Of a stretch of 64,000 nucleotides of DNA, positions 45,134 to 56,862 are shown piece after piece. Each line of letters begins with the position of its first letter. The first letter of the stretch is position 1. The DNA is from Lineus longissimus (lineage: Eukaryota; Nemertea; Pilidiophora; Heteronemertea; Lineidae), in assembly GCF_910592395.1 (NCBI RefSeq), contig NC_088320.1, positions 10,411,001 through 10,475,000 of the forward strand. The letters are read 5' to 3'. The position numbers and the translations under genes were made by a program. A model generated the notes under the pieces. The model saw only the letters and a list, made by a program, of their open reading frames with translations, made no database searches and was not told the DNA's origin.

Positions 45134-48100
45134 ATGTCCCGAGCAGAAATTGACGCTATTGCAGATCGCAGTAACGTTGAAGATGTGCTGCGTGATCTCC
45201 GACAATTTGGTGGGGAAAATGCCCCAGAAGGAGTAAGAGAGGTCATATCAAGAGTAGTGCAACACCCGTATGTCGGGGCGTTGCTCACTCCAAGACCAAG
45301 AGCGCCGCCGACTGCTGCTGCTGGTAGGCCTCCTCTGGCTGCACCGACAGGCGTGCATCCACGTGCACATACTACATCATCATCATTGCAGCCGGATCGC
45401 GAAAGCGAGATGAGAAGGATTTTCATGCCAACGTTACCTCGGGCCAGGGCTAGGAGTAGGAGTACAATAACAGCTGCTGGCACTTCGAGACCGGCCAGAT
45501 CCAGGTCTCCCAGCCAGAAAAAAGGACAAGGTGGGTAGGCCTACTCTCCTCTCATCAGATTCAGAGTCGGACATCATGACCCTAGCCTAAAGCAAGCTTG
45601 CTATATGTCAGACTGATGTAGACCTCAGAGCTGTTTGTTTTATGTCGGTGATGCCACCCTGGCCTGGGCCTGCTGGACCTGGTGATTCTAGTCTACGGAT
45701 TCTAACATTTCCAGTATCACGTGAATATAGGCCTAATCTAGGCGTATACAAAATGATCGCCAGTTCGTGAGTTGCCGATAATACCGTACTGACCGGTAAT
45801 ACTAAATCATGACTAATCATGACCAACAGTTCAAATGTGGTTTAAAATCATTGAATAATGTTTCTAAAGATATTCTCCCGGGGATATTCTATGTCAATGA
45901 GTTTCAGTTATTTAGGGGGTCATATACCCTGTTTTTGAACCTTTGTTTTTGACCAATGACAGTACTGTATTCATTTAAGAATTAACTGAGGTTAATATTC
46001 TTTTCAGTTTGTGTCAAAACAGCTATTAAACGACAAGTGGAGAAGTAGAAAACCGTGATCCTTTTAAATCCCGGGATGACACCTGTTCCCACCGACAAAA
46101 AGAAACTGTTGGAAAACAGAAGAGTTGGCAGTTGCATCAAGATTGGGAGTCACATGTCCGAAGAAGAATTAGTTACGGTGATTTGAGATGTGTTTTTTGA
46201 GAAACTGACTGGATATCCGGGGTGAGTAGAGCGCTATGAAACACGAGTAAAGCTACTACATGTATGGTATATAAAAAAAAAAGTACATTGTTCAGATCGG
46301 TCATTATGGGCAACTAGTTCACCTTTTGTCCCATGTGGTTAAAAGTATAGTTACATTTTGAAGTTTACGTTTAGTAGCTGATGAATTGAATAGACTTGTC
46401 CTTTATTTCATTTCCAGTTTTAAATTCATGAAAGCAGAAAGAACCTCAATTAGTGAGCCGAAAACCCCCAGTGATGTAGTATGGGATGGGGCCACAGTTC
46501 TAGCGCTGTGTAACCAGGGGAGCATATACATAATGGCCACAGACGAAATAGACGACTCCTTTGGTTCCATGCCATACATTCCTGTGCCTAAGGTAGAATA
46601 CTTCTTTTTATCTCATCTACATGATCTCGGCCCACTAGTCCTTCCTCTGGCCATGGAGGTATTATAAAGATAATACCTCCATGCTCTGGCATACTAAAAT
46701 GTCATAATGGTTATTTTTGTTCATGGGGTAAACCACAGTCTGAGGGAACTTAGTAACATTGTGTCTTGTCATGCTGAGAAGAACAGAGATTAATTTGAGT
46801 TTTAGATACCTGTATCTGTCCCTCGATCACTATACCTCACAGCTGGTTTAAAGAGTATTAAACCACTGATAAGCATACACATTATAGCCTAGTCTGATTT
46901 TGCTTTTCTGTTTTGAGCTACCAACTATGAACCCATCATCGCGTCGCCATTCAAAACCACGTCCAATTCCGCATAGTGATTTATCAACATCAAGCAACTT
47001 TCAGGTAAGAATTTATCAGGTCATTTAAGAATGATAACTTGTTGGAGTGACTAGTGGGATAGAGAAAGTCAACTGGATCATGCTGTCATCGCAGGCCTTT
47101 TTAGTTCACTGGTATTGTAGCTTTTTGAGCTTATTAATAAGAGTTGCAGGTAAAAAAGTCCTGCTGTGGGTGGAGGATGAAAGGGAGTATGCGTCTAATT
47201 AATTTCTGCTTGATTCATTCCAGTGCATTTGAAGTAGATTCGGAGAGTAGTGATGAAAATCAAGAGACGGTTGTTCCACCTGTAGAAAAACGTCCATGGC
47301 AAGTATCAATATTTTTACATGTATAAAACATACCTGGTGTTTTGGTATATTTTCTAAACCAACACACGAAAAGCCACTATAGGTTGACAAAAAGCCCAAT
47401 CAAGTTTCTAAAGAAGTCACCTGGAAAGGGGGGGGGGGGGGTAGGGAGGATGTAGAGTTAGTTGTATGGTCACACTGCTCATACCAGTGTATTGTTTCTT
47501 CTTTAGGTTTGCACCCATGCCCAGCGATGAAGGAAGAAGTGTGGATGATGTGTTGAGTGACCATGTGAAGAAGCAAAATCTTTCTACTCCTGTGAAGCTC
47601 CTCTACATTCGACGAAGCCGCCCTTTCTTCAGCATCAAGAAAGAGCTGTCAAAACTGAAAGTGTCTGATAATGATGTCATTGATATCAAGTTCATGGACT
47701 GTAAACAAGCTGTAGATGACAGAGGTGTATCAAGGGATTTTTATCGAAGAGCACTTGCTGATTTGATGAACAACAGTGGCATATTCTTTCGCCTGGAAAA
47801 TAAGTCGTATGTTTTGACACACAATGCTGAGTTGCTATCGTCTCATGACTACTACATGGCAGGACGTGTGTTCACTATGTCACTTGTCTTTGGAGGACCT
47901 GCTCCAGCTTTCCTTGCAGACTGTGTCTACGACTTCATCACTAGAGGGTTTGATGCAACTAACCCAACAATGGATGACATCCCAGAAGGAGAGGAAAAAC
48001 AAATCCTGGCCAAGGTATTAATTTCAGCTGCACATGTAGTTTCATTATCATTACTAGTACATGTATCAGGCGGGTATGTCATTAAATGCGAATCAATTGT

Positions 48101-49882
48101 TTATGATGACCACACAGAAGAATGATTTTAGTATGTGAAATCTTTTGATAAATAGGGTTATACCGTTTCTTTTGGCAGTTGATATCGTTTACTGATGACA
48201 AGGAACTCCAAGCTTATACTATGGCTGAGGCTACAGATTTGCTTCACGAGGCTGGAATCAGCAACTGGATGTTAACTTGTGATCGAGTAGGCGCAGTCAT
48301 TAAACAAGAGGCCCAAGGGCCTGGCGCTCAGCTGAGTTAATATCATTAATATCTTCCCGGTGTTTAGTTCATTATGCATGAAAATGGCATGCTCCATGGT
48401 ATTTGATATCCTTTTGCGTTCACTACGGTACCAATGTTTTTGGTTGACATAATTATGCCACTGTTCATTCCTCAATCCTGACCAAAATTCGGGTAAAATC
48501 ATCGTATGAAAATATTTACCGAAACATGAAGTTTATGCCATGAATGAGGACACTCATTGTCATAGCCTCATTTACAAGTACGAAGTATTTTCCCGCGAAT
48601 ATTCAAAACTGTTTGGCTCCTTGCCAGTTAAATAACATGTGACTATACACAAAATAGAAAATGTTGATGGAAATTGTAAATCATTTTTTTATCTATCAGG
48701 GGAAACAAGCTGATGATGATCAAATAAATCATTCATGAGAAATCGTTTTGTTGCTGAAGCTTGCATGACGAAGTTAATGCTAAACCTTTTCTTGTGCTCT
48801 ACTGCGCCACCGTAGTTTTCTATTTAGACCAGCGATGACGTCATTTCTGGTGATTCCCTACGTTGTCCAATGAGCGCTTTTTAAAATGTGCCATTTGGTA
48901 TTGTACAGTATGCAATGTATTTTTTCAGCGCTGCCAGTTGCCGAACAGAATGCCGTAGCTCCCTCAATTTCCAATCAATTTTTATGGGAGTGACATTATT
49001 GTATTGCTTAGAATGTCTACTTTTTACTCATGAAAGAATCGTAGAACTAAAACTTAATAGGCGAACAGAATCATGCCGATTCACTGCACATACTGTGGGA
49101 ATTCTCCACTTCAAAATACATCGGCGATGTCATCGCGAACAGAGCATGCACTTCCGATATCGTTTTCACAGAAATGTGGCCAAATTTTCAAGAACTAATT
49201 TCTGAAAGTTAAGACCTTATGACTACCACTGAAACGAACTAGTGATAATATCGCCTACCAGACTACTTTTTAAGCAGAAAATTGGGTACTTGAGTGTCAT
49301 TGAGCTCCAGGCGTAAACAACATGCCGCCATTTTGTCTCCGCTTCGATATTTCGTACGCCGCTTATAATGCACCTTCTCAATTAAAACCAACATAATAAG
49401 GCCTTACATCGTTGATTGAATAGGAACACCACACAAAACACAATAAAGTGGGGGTACAATCGATTACGAAGCTGAAGTGAACAGTGATTTATTCCTGGAG
49501 CTACTGCTTTTGTTGTGTAGCTGCCATGTTTTGAGAACTGGCAAATAGGAGACTTCATTGATGGCTGACGTCATCGGGCGGGAATTTGAATCGGCAGAAA
49601 TAATTAAAAGGCAGGTAGCGCCCTCTCCTGTTAAAATTTTGAACTTTTTCTCAATAAAATAGATTTTCAAGAATTTTATCTTAATATTAGAGCATATTTC
49701 GACTAATTCTGCTGCTCCTAGGCCGATATAGGCCAGTTTCCTTCATGCACTCTCGCTCGCAGGAAGTAGGTCGAATGGCGACAAATTTTGTTTTGAAAGT
49801 AGAGTTTGACCAGAAGTATCCAGAAATGCAAAATTGAAGTCTCTAGGTCTTATGGTTACAAAATGTGCACCATGGGTTTAAC

Positions 49883-49916
<34 letters not shown>

Positions 49917-51098
49917 ATGGATGGATGGATGGATGGACAGACGGACGCCACTGAACAACTTATTTGACAAGCTCGGCTGACTTAGTCAGCTGAGCTAAAA
50001 ACTGGTGAAGTACATAGTTATTGGAAGGCAGAGGTAAGTCACGGGCATTTGAACTACGGTACGCATTGTAACTCTCAAATTAATCACCAACACTAGCAGT
50101 ATAAGTATTTACATTAGCTATGTATATTCTTGGGTAGCAGACGCTGAATAATGCTGTGTGGCAGTACTCAACCAGAAAGGAGGAACACTAAATTATATTT
50201 TCTTTGCAGGTCTGAGTACGCAGAGTTGAAAGAGGGGCTTCAACACTATGCTATGTTAGATTTGATCCGTGAAAATGTAGTTGCATTCAAGGCTATTTTC
50301 ACTGTACAGGCCCCTGAGAAGACAACTGCGGATGAGATTCTCAGTCTTTTCAAACCAGACTTCTCGGATTCGGGGTCCAATTTCTATGAGAAGGAGGAGG
50401 AGCTCTACGAGTACTGGGTCGAGTTCGTGAGGGATTGTTGTGATGGTAGGTATTTTTTTTCTACCAACATTCAGTCTTGTTCTGTCATAACAGCTCCTGA
50501 GTTCACAGTAATGTTTTCACTGTTGGTGCTGCCACCTATGATTGAGAAGCTGAGAGAGAGAAAAAGCACATGGCATGGCATTACTGCCATTTTTGTGGAG
50601 AGGACCTTTGTAATTTTTGTAGAGATGGAAAAGGCGTGATTGTAAATATGTAGATATGTTCAAGTTTATAGACAGTTTATACAGAAGAAGCTGAGTTATC
50701 AAGTTTGTTGAGGAGTATACAGTCCCCCCACAGGTCTATCAAAACCTCATGAGCGGCATGAAGATATCAGGTTTTGGAACTATCAGTATACTCTGTAATT
50801 ACTTTCATGTATATTTCCCTTTCATTCAGGTAAAACAGGAATTGAGCCCAATGAGATCATGACATTTGCAACTGGTGTGGAAAAGAAACCTCCGTTAGGA
50901 TGGGGATGTGGCGCCATGCCATCTCTGATGTTCCAGGATTCTTATGATGAAAAATCAAAGAAGGAGTCCCCTCTCCTCCAGGCAAGAACATGTGGTCCGA
51001 CAATTATAATACCCCGCTATGACTCTGGGAGTTATGAGGTCTTCAGGGCAAAGGCAATTTTTTCCTTTGGAAACAGCCCATCAATTTTACTTGAATAG
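45134..51098 (+). pseudogene. HECT-domain E3 ligase-like gene, spliced, disabled
   Basis: Exons seen: 45134-45530 (MSRAEIDAIADRSNVEDVL; Arg/Pro-rich tail), 46008-46221, 46418-46592, probably 46918-47004, 47224-47298 (GC-AG donor), 47507-48014, 48179-50033 (interrupted), 50210-50445 and 50830-51098. The 47507 exon contains DCKQAVDDRGVSRDFYRRAL and MAGRVFTMSLVFGGPAPAFL, as in HECT N-lobes of the G2E3-like type. The last exon ends LLQARTCGPTIIIPRYDS, where the Cys would accept ubiquitin. In-frame stops lie at 46046-46048 and 46184-46186, and a 1.7-kb repeat sits in the 48179 exon. I see no RING or zinc finger. One junction (47004 to 47224) does not keep phase, so an exon may be missing. Confidence 0.8.
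48305..49998 (+). mobile_element. CAAGAGG hairpin repeat, copy 2, inserted in a HECT coding exon
   Basis: Same ends as the copy at 43170, and a longer (GATG)n run near 49886-49935. Left coding flank ends GTCATTAAA and the right flank is AAACTGGTGAAG. Counting AAA once as a target duplication restores the phase across the exon into the next one. So the repeat is mobile and landed in an existing coding exon, with AAA or less as duplication. Confidence 0.82.
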
Positions 51099-52666
51099 TC
51101 TTTGACTTGAGAGCACACTTATTTTCCATTACTGATAATGGTGTAGTGTAATGAATCATTGTAGTATGATATAGTCATTTGGAAAGTCATGGTATAGTTA
51201 AATCAAAGTATTGTATTTCTGATAGTCATTTGGAAAAGTAATAACTTTATTCAAGGAATACCGGTAGTCATAATTTCTGTATACTAGTGTACCATGTTTA
51301 AAGTGAACTGTGCACACCAATGATTCCGGAATGATTCAGCCTACTTTTGCATTTTCTCGGGCGGTGAAAATGAACAGTCTAATTTCCTGTTCACAAGTCT
51401 TGCGCAGATTAGTTACAGGTAGTTAACAGATTAGGCCTGCTTAATATGTGTGGACAATGTGGTTTCATTCAGTAACTTGTGTATGACTCAGTGATGTTCC
51501 AATACCTGCTGTGGCCTATCACTAGCGTGCACAGTTCGCTTTAATACATGTCAATGCATGGGATCAGATTGTGCAATCTTGATTTTACTCCATCTCAAAA
51601 TTATCTGTCGCATATGTTTTGGCTTCTGCTGTCAAAACTACTTGACCGATTTTTCTCAAGTTTGGATTTATTTACCTGTAATACCTGGCCAATTATCATG
51701 CAGAATTTCAGCAGTGTTTTGGGAATTTTGAGATGGAGTATAGGTGAGATATTAATTGCTTTTAATTTTTAGCAAAAACTTCAACATCAGAAAATTTGTT
51801 GTCGACGGAAATATTTTCTATGTCATTTTGTTCTTGTCTGCCTGGGGAGGATTAAAGGAAGACTGAATTATGTAGGCATGTGCATGAGCAAGTTTAATCA
51901 ACTGTAATTGTGCCTCTGAGCCATCCACTCAAGTGACCAAAATTACGATTAAGGATGCCGCTTCTGTTTCAATTTGGCTCGTATCACAAGCCAATCAACT
52001 GTGATATTCCTGAACATGATTTCAGGTCCTCCATTGGCTGGAAACTTGGCCATAACAGTTGGAGGGGTATTTGATGGTGAATGGATGGTAGAGAGGAGCA
52101 GTTGCAGTAAGGGGAACTGGATGTTGTTGCCATGTGTTACATAATGTATGAAGTCATCTCACAAGCGTGCATAGTTTTACCCCCAGTAAATGCAATTGCA
52201 AGAGTAGGGCCACTAATAATAATACATGTATGTTATTGCCCACCTTACTCCTGCCTAGCCTAGTCTCTCTTTAATTTCATGGGTACTTAGTAAGTACCAA
52301 ATATGGTTTTGTTCATATCATATTCATCTTTTTTTGTATTCCATCTTTTAAATTTTATAAAATACAGATTTTATGTGACATTTTGCTTTCATTTATTCCA
52401 TGTGTGCAGTCGGTTCTGCATCAACCAGAAATCGATTGATGTACATGTAGTAAGGAACAACAGAACAAACATATCAACTCATACGTATGTATTCATGATA
52501 TTGATCAATGGAAGAAGCCCACTAACAACAGCTTGTCAAAATACTATAGTGCTGATCTAATGTTGATTGAATTTAATTGCATCCTACAGAATCCATTTCA
52601 TCCTTTGCAATGTCATCGGGAACCTACTGGTATTCTGATGGATAGCAAGGTAGGCAACACGTCATT
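51099..52666. other. Intergenic with one small MITE
   Basis: No coding signal. Contains the MITE at 51298-51544 and a loosely repeated TAGTCATTTGGAAA word (51173, 51223). Otherwise unremarkable AT-rich sequence. Confidence 0.45.
51298..51544. mobile_element. Small MITE with 18-bp TIRs
   Basis: TTAAAGTGAACTGTGCAC at the left is matched by the inverse of GTGCACAGTTCGCTTTAA at the right with a single mismatch. About 247 bp, no ORF. A target duplication cannot be separated from the T/A-rich ends. Confidence 0.7.
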
Positions 52667-55096
52667 TTAACTGGAATGATCAGTAAGATAGGAAACTGTT
52701 TGTAAGAACAAATCTATCCCATGGTTGCAATCGTCATTAAGGGGGTCTACAACTACATGCAAATGCTGTAAAGCCTCATCAGTAATTGCCAAGTTGATAC
52801 ATGGAACCTGAACATTGTTCTTAGTTTGAATGTCGGGAACAGGTCCATCTTCATCTATATCGTAAACATCACTGGGGTTTACAAGATTGGAGTTGCTGTT
52901 CATGTTTTCTAACCAAACCATATTAGGGCTTCGGTTGTGCATGGTTCTCACTGGATGGTTATTCCACTGATTGGAGAATTCATCTAGGGCTCTCTGAACT
53001 CTAGGAGTAAAGACGTAGCGCATGGCAAACACATGAGTAGGCACGTATGGATCAGCAATGCCTTCCTTTTCCATGAAAAAGAATATGTCCTTGAAAACTG
53101 ACAGAACACACTCATGAACGTCCCTCCATAACCTTTCAATGCGCTGATTATGAGTTGATAGGCCAGTAATAACACTTCCTCGGTTCGTTCCACGGACATC
53201 CAACATTAACCTTGCCACATCAACATTCTCTACACCATAATCACACCTTATACGAGAAAGATACTGGTACTGTTCAGTGGCTGAGCTTAATACCTCTAGT
53301 ACGTACTTAGCCCTGTTCGTTGTATTACACGCAAGATACACACAAAGTCTTGAGAATCCATCAATCCCACCATGAACTACAAATCACCATGGGTCAATTA
53401 ACTTGTGGTTCCCATCGATGTGCCTGCAAATGTAAACATTTATAAGCCTTATAATTTTTTCAGCAGCTTCTTTGTTATTAACATGAATTCATGAATTATA
53501 ACACCTGGTTGTTATTAATTCATGATGCATACACTTGAGACATATTCTCATATTCTAATTGATAGCTAACTGGTTTAATCTACAATATATGTTAAGTTTG
53601 AGGCCCCGTGAAAATTATCTTGTGATCTCCATGGGTAATTAGCCCAAACTGGCAGTCCAGGTGAGTGTGCCTCCACTGTCACGTCACAGCCACAGACATT
53701 CATTGTAACAGTTTATGGTTCCCAGAACTTAGGGCGATCTATCACAAATATTTTACACAAAGTAAAACAGAATATTCCGCTCTACTTTCAATCCAATTAA
53801 GCCATGTATACATACCAAATGTAATTTGCATGTGGAACACTGTATTTTCTCCTGTAGGTAACACGCCTTCTTCGGAGAGCACGTGAGACGGGATCAATAC
53901 GATTCAAGCTGTCCCTCAAGTCTTGTCCACGAATGCGAATACCTGAAAAAAACACAAACAAGAGTACCGGTATGCATCATTTGACAGAATATTTTCATTG
54001 TTATGAATTCCCTTCCTTGTTTTCAGAATGCCGCCTTAACTCACTGTCTGGTCTCTTGGTAGGGCCTAGCCCTACCCAGTTGCAAACACTACTAGCTAGA
54101 CATGCTAGTACTATGATAAAGGAAAAGGAAGAGTACCATATTCAGATTATTATTCACATCCTCTTGGTGTATCTACAATATAGCTTCATTACTACTGTAC
54201 TCACCCCTAGATCTCAAGGCGCCAGTCATGAAGGACTCCCCTGAACGTGGTGTCAGCTCCATAATTTTTCTAAGCTCATCATCGAGTTCATCCTCAGTCA
54301 ACGTACTGTATTCCATGTCCAGCTCAAGGAAATCAGATTCCATTCGGCGCTTTCTCAGTGTTCTTTCACTCACTCCAAGAACTTTTGATATTGTCCGCCA
54401 ATTATAACCAACTTCACGCATCCTTCGCACAGATTCGGCATTGATGTCTACCCTTGGGCGACCCACAGAAATTGAAAGTGCCTCCCCTGGCTCTCCTCCA
54501 CCAGCAGCAGCAGGCGGCAGGCTACCAGTACCCACCGCATGTCTGCTCGTCATGGGCACTGCCTCATCTGGCTCTGGGTCCTGTTGGTGCAGATGGGCTT
54601 CCTTACTGTTTATAGTGTTAGGCCTATTCAGTCTCTCGGCTGTCCAGTTTTGCTGCATGGGCTGATCAATGGTAGAGGGTGGGAAAGCAGCTTGTTGAGG
54701 ACGTTGCAATAACTCTAAACGAGCCGTCAAATCTTCACGCAGTTTCAAGAAATAAAGAACCAATACCGACATATCGTTGTCAACTTGTGTCAGTAACCCA
54801 TCAGCACCATCGTTTTGATCACCATGGTGTAGGCCTAGTACTAGTAGTCCTACTTGATGTACAGGCCCAGCTTCACTGGCACTGGCACTGCCATAATCAT
54901 CATCAGTGCCGAGCTCATGTGCACGAAGTGCCATCACATTCAGTGTTTTTAAGTACTCCTTGCAACGACAAAGATAGAATTCTAAAACATTGACGTCAAA
55001 TGATTGTGTCTGCATATGAGCCTGGGAATAAAAACGTGGAATTGATAACCAAAATTCAGTTTCTTCCTTTTTGTTCTGTGCTTGAGGACGCGACAT
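52667..55096 (-). pseudogene. Integrase-like DDE transposase gene, three exons, one premature stop
   Basis: Minus-strand exons 55096-54205, 53942-53816 and 53423-52667 join in phase to 591 codons. Exon 1 holds an HTH-like block (RMREVGYNWRTISKVLGVSE and TLRKRRM). Exon 2 continues RGQDLRDSLNRIDPVSRAL. Exon 3 is the rve-type core: WHIDGNHKLI (first Asp), DYGVENVDVARLM (second Asp), then STHNQRIERLWRDVHECV (Glu) and NQWNNHPVRTMHNRSPNM. The only defect seen is TGA at 53386-53384 (PW*FVVHGG), where relatives have a sense codon. I know the family as 'integrase core domain' proteins repeated in fish and invertebrate genomes; element ends were not found here. Confidence 0.83.
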
Positions 55097-55264
55097 CGCC
55101 GCTACTTTAGACCATTCAGATCAGGCCGCGCACTCAGGCCTTTCGGCAAATTGCGAGGCAAATTACACCTTTATAATGGTGACGTCATCAGTTTTGGGGG
55201 ACGCTTAACACCAGCGTAGGAATTCCCTTCGCCTCGCCATCTACCGTATACCCTAGGAATCAAT

Positions 55265-55745
55265 AACAAACCGTTTTAGATAAGACTATCCAGGATGAAC
55301 TCAATATTACCATGCAGGACGATATGAAATTATACATGCAGAAGAAGAAGAAATTATTTCATTCAGAAAATATGAAATAGATATGCAGAAATGTAATTTA
55401 TATTAGCATTTTGTCCTGACAATTTGTCATGTTCTGAACATATTTCACGTCCTGCATACACTTCTGTTGTACTGCATATTTATTATGTCCTGCATACATT
55501 TTTCTTGTCTTGGATATAAATATTAAACGTCCTGCATACATTTTTCATCTCCTGCATATATTTTTCGTCTCCTGCATATAATTTTGATGTCCTGCATATA
55601 TTTTTCTTGTCCTGAATATAAATATCTTAAGTCCTGCATGCACTTCTCATGTTCTGCATAAATTTCGTTTGTTCTGCATAAATATTTCATGTCCTGAACA
55701 TATTTCTCAAAATGTCCTGAATAAATTCCCTTTTGGCTTGCCATA
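55265..55745 (-). repeat. Minisatellite-like repeat, inverted complete copy
   Basis: On the minus strand it reads from GGCAAGCCAAAAGGGAATTT through ATGCAGGACATGAAATAT-type units to about 55265. The uninterrupted text ATATCCAAGACAAGAAAAAT shows what the plus copy looked like before the CAAGAGG repeat inserted at 43170. ORFs across it are repeat artefacts. Confidence 0.8.
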
Positions 55746-56862
55746 CCCAGCTCCTAACTGCGGGAAAACCCAAGTCCAGCAACCAAAAGTACCAAAAATA
55801 CATTTTTGTTTACATTTGAACTGCACACATGCGTTTGTTTATAATTTCATTTCCCGCGAAATCTCGAAAATCAGGTGACCTGCAATCGTGGATTGAAAAT
55901 AACATTAACCTGGGTTCAGCAGGTCAGCAGGTATACCGGCTGTTCCAATCATCCCTCTACAGCCAGCTGTTCAAAAGGTAATGTTATTCACCCCACAGGG
56001 AGTGCAGGTAATTGATTAAGCCCCTGCATAACTTAATAGCAATGGCTTGGCTTCTGTGGGTGGTAAGGAGAATTGACAGTTTTTTTATGGGAGTAACATT
56101 ATTGTGTTGCTTAAAACATATATATTGCTTTATACATAGGCGGCCTACATTTAGCCTGTTCTCATGATTTTTGTGGTGAACCTACCGACCCAACAAGTAA
56201 GTTTAGTCTTTATACACAGGCGGCCTACATTTAGCCTGTTCTCATGATTACAGTAGGGCCTAATTAGTTGGAATCTCCGGTTAGCCATGGGGTGTATGTT
56301 AGCGCTTAGGACTTATACCAGTCTAATGATCTAAAACCATGCAAACCGGTAATAATAGAACCATGGCTAATGATCTAAAACCATGCAAACCGGTAATAAT
56401 AGAACCATGGCAACACACTATAGATTCCCCGAATCAGTGCTAGGCCAACACGCCTACACGCAGACCAACCTGCGAATAGCGGATATCATATTTTTTCCCT
56501 ATGGCTATGCTTGATTGATGCAGGTCGGTGAATGATGCACGTGGTGGTCAATCATAATGCAGCTGCTTGTCCGTTGTGTACACTCCGGGACGCAGTGGAC
56601 CGGCTGATCTTGTCGACGTCCGAAACGTTTACGGATCGATGAAATAGACTGCCCCCAGGGAGTCTAGTCCGTTTGTTGCTGTTGACTTTGATTGCTCTGT
56701 AGGCCTAGCTTCCTAGAAACTATACATTATAGGCTAAAAAGTGCCTGGCATTTACAGAATTGTTAATTTTAGTGCTTTATAACCACCTTGCCTCAGACTC
56801 TGAAGATTAATTACGTATTACACCATTAATACCTTACACTCTTTTATTTATTTCAGTCAGAA
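55746..56862. repeat. Non-coding, with two short direct duplications
   Basis: GGCGGCCTACATTTAGCCTG with ~40 bp of context occurs at 56140 and 56220. TAATGATCTAAAACCATGCA with context through GAACCATGGC occurs twice at 56325 and 56369 (period 44-45). Also TTTTTATGGGAGTAACATTATTGTGTTGC near 56082 resembles a piece of the CAAGAGG repeat body (43848). No gene is seen. Confidence 0.55.

Noticed and set aside
55523-55744. 73-codon repeat protein (MQD-type units)
   Set aside because: It is the translation of the minisatellite-like repeat; the other copy does not keep the frame.
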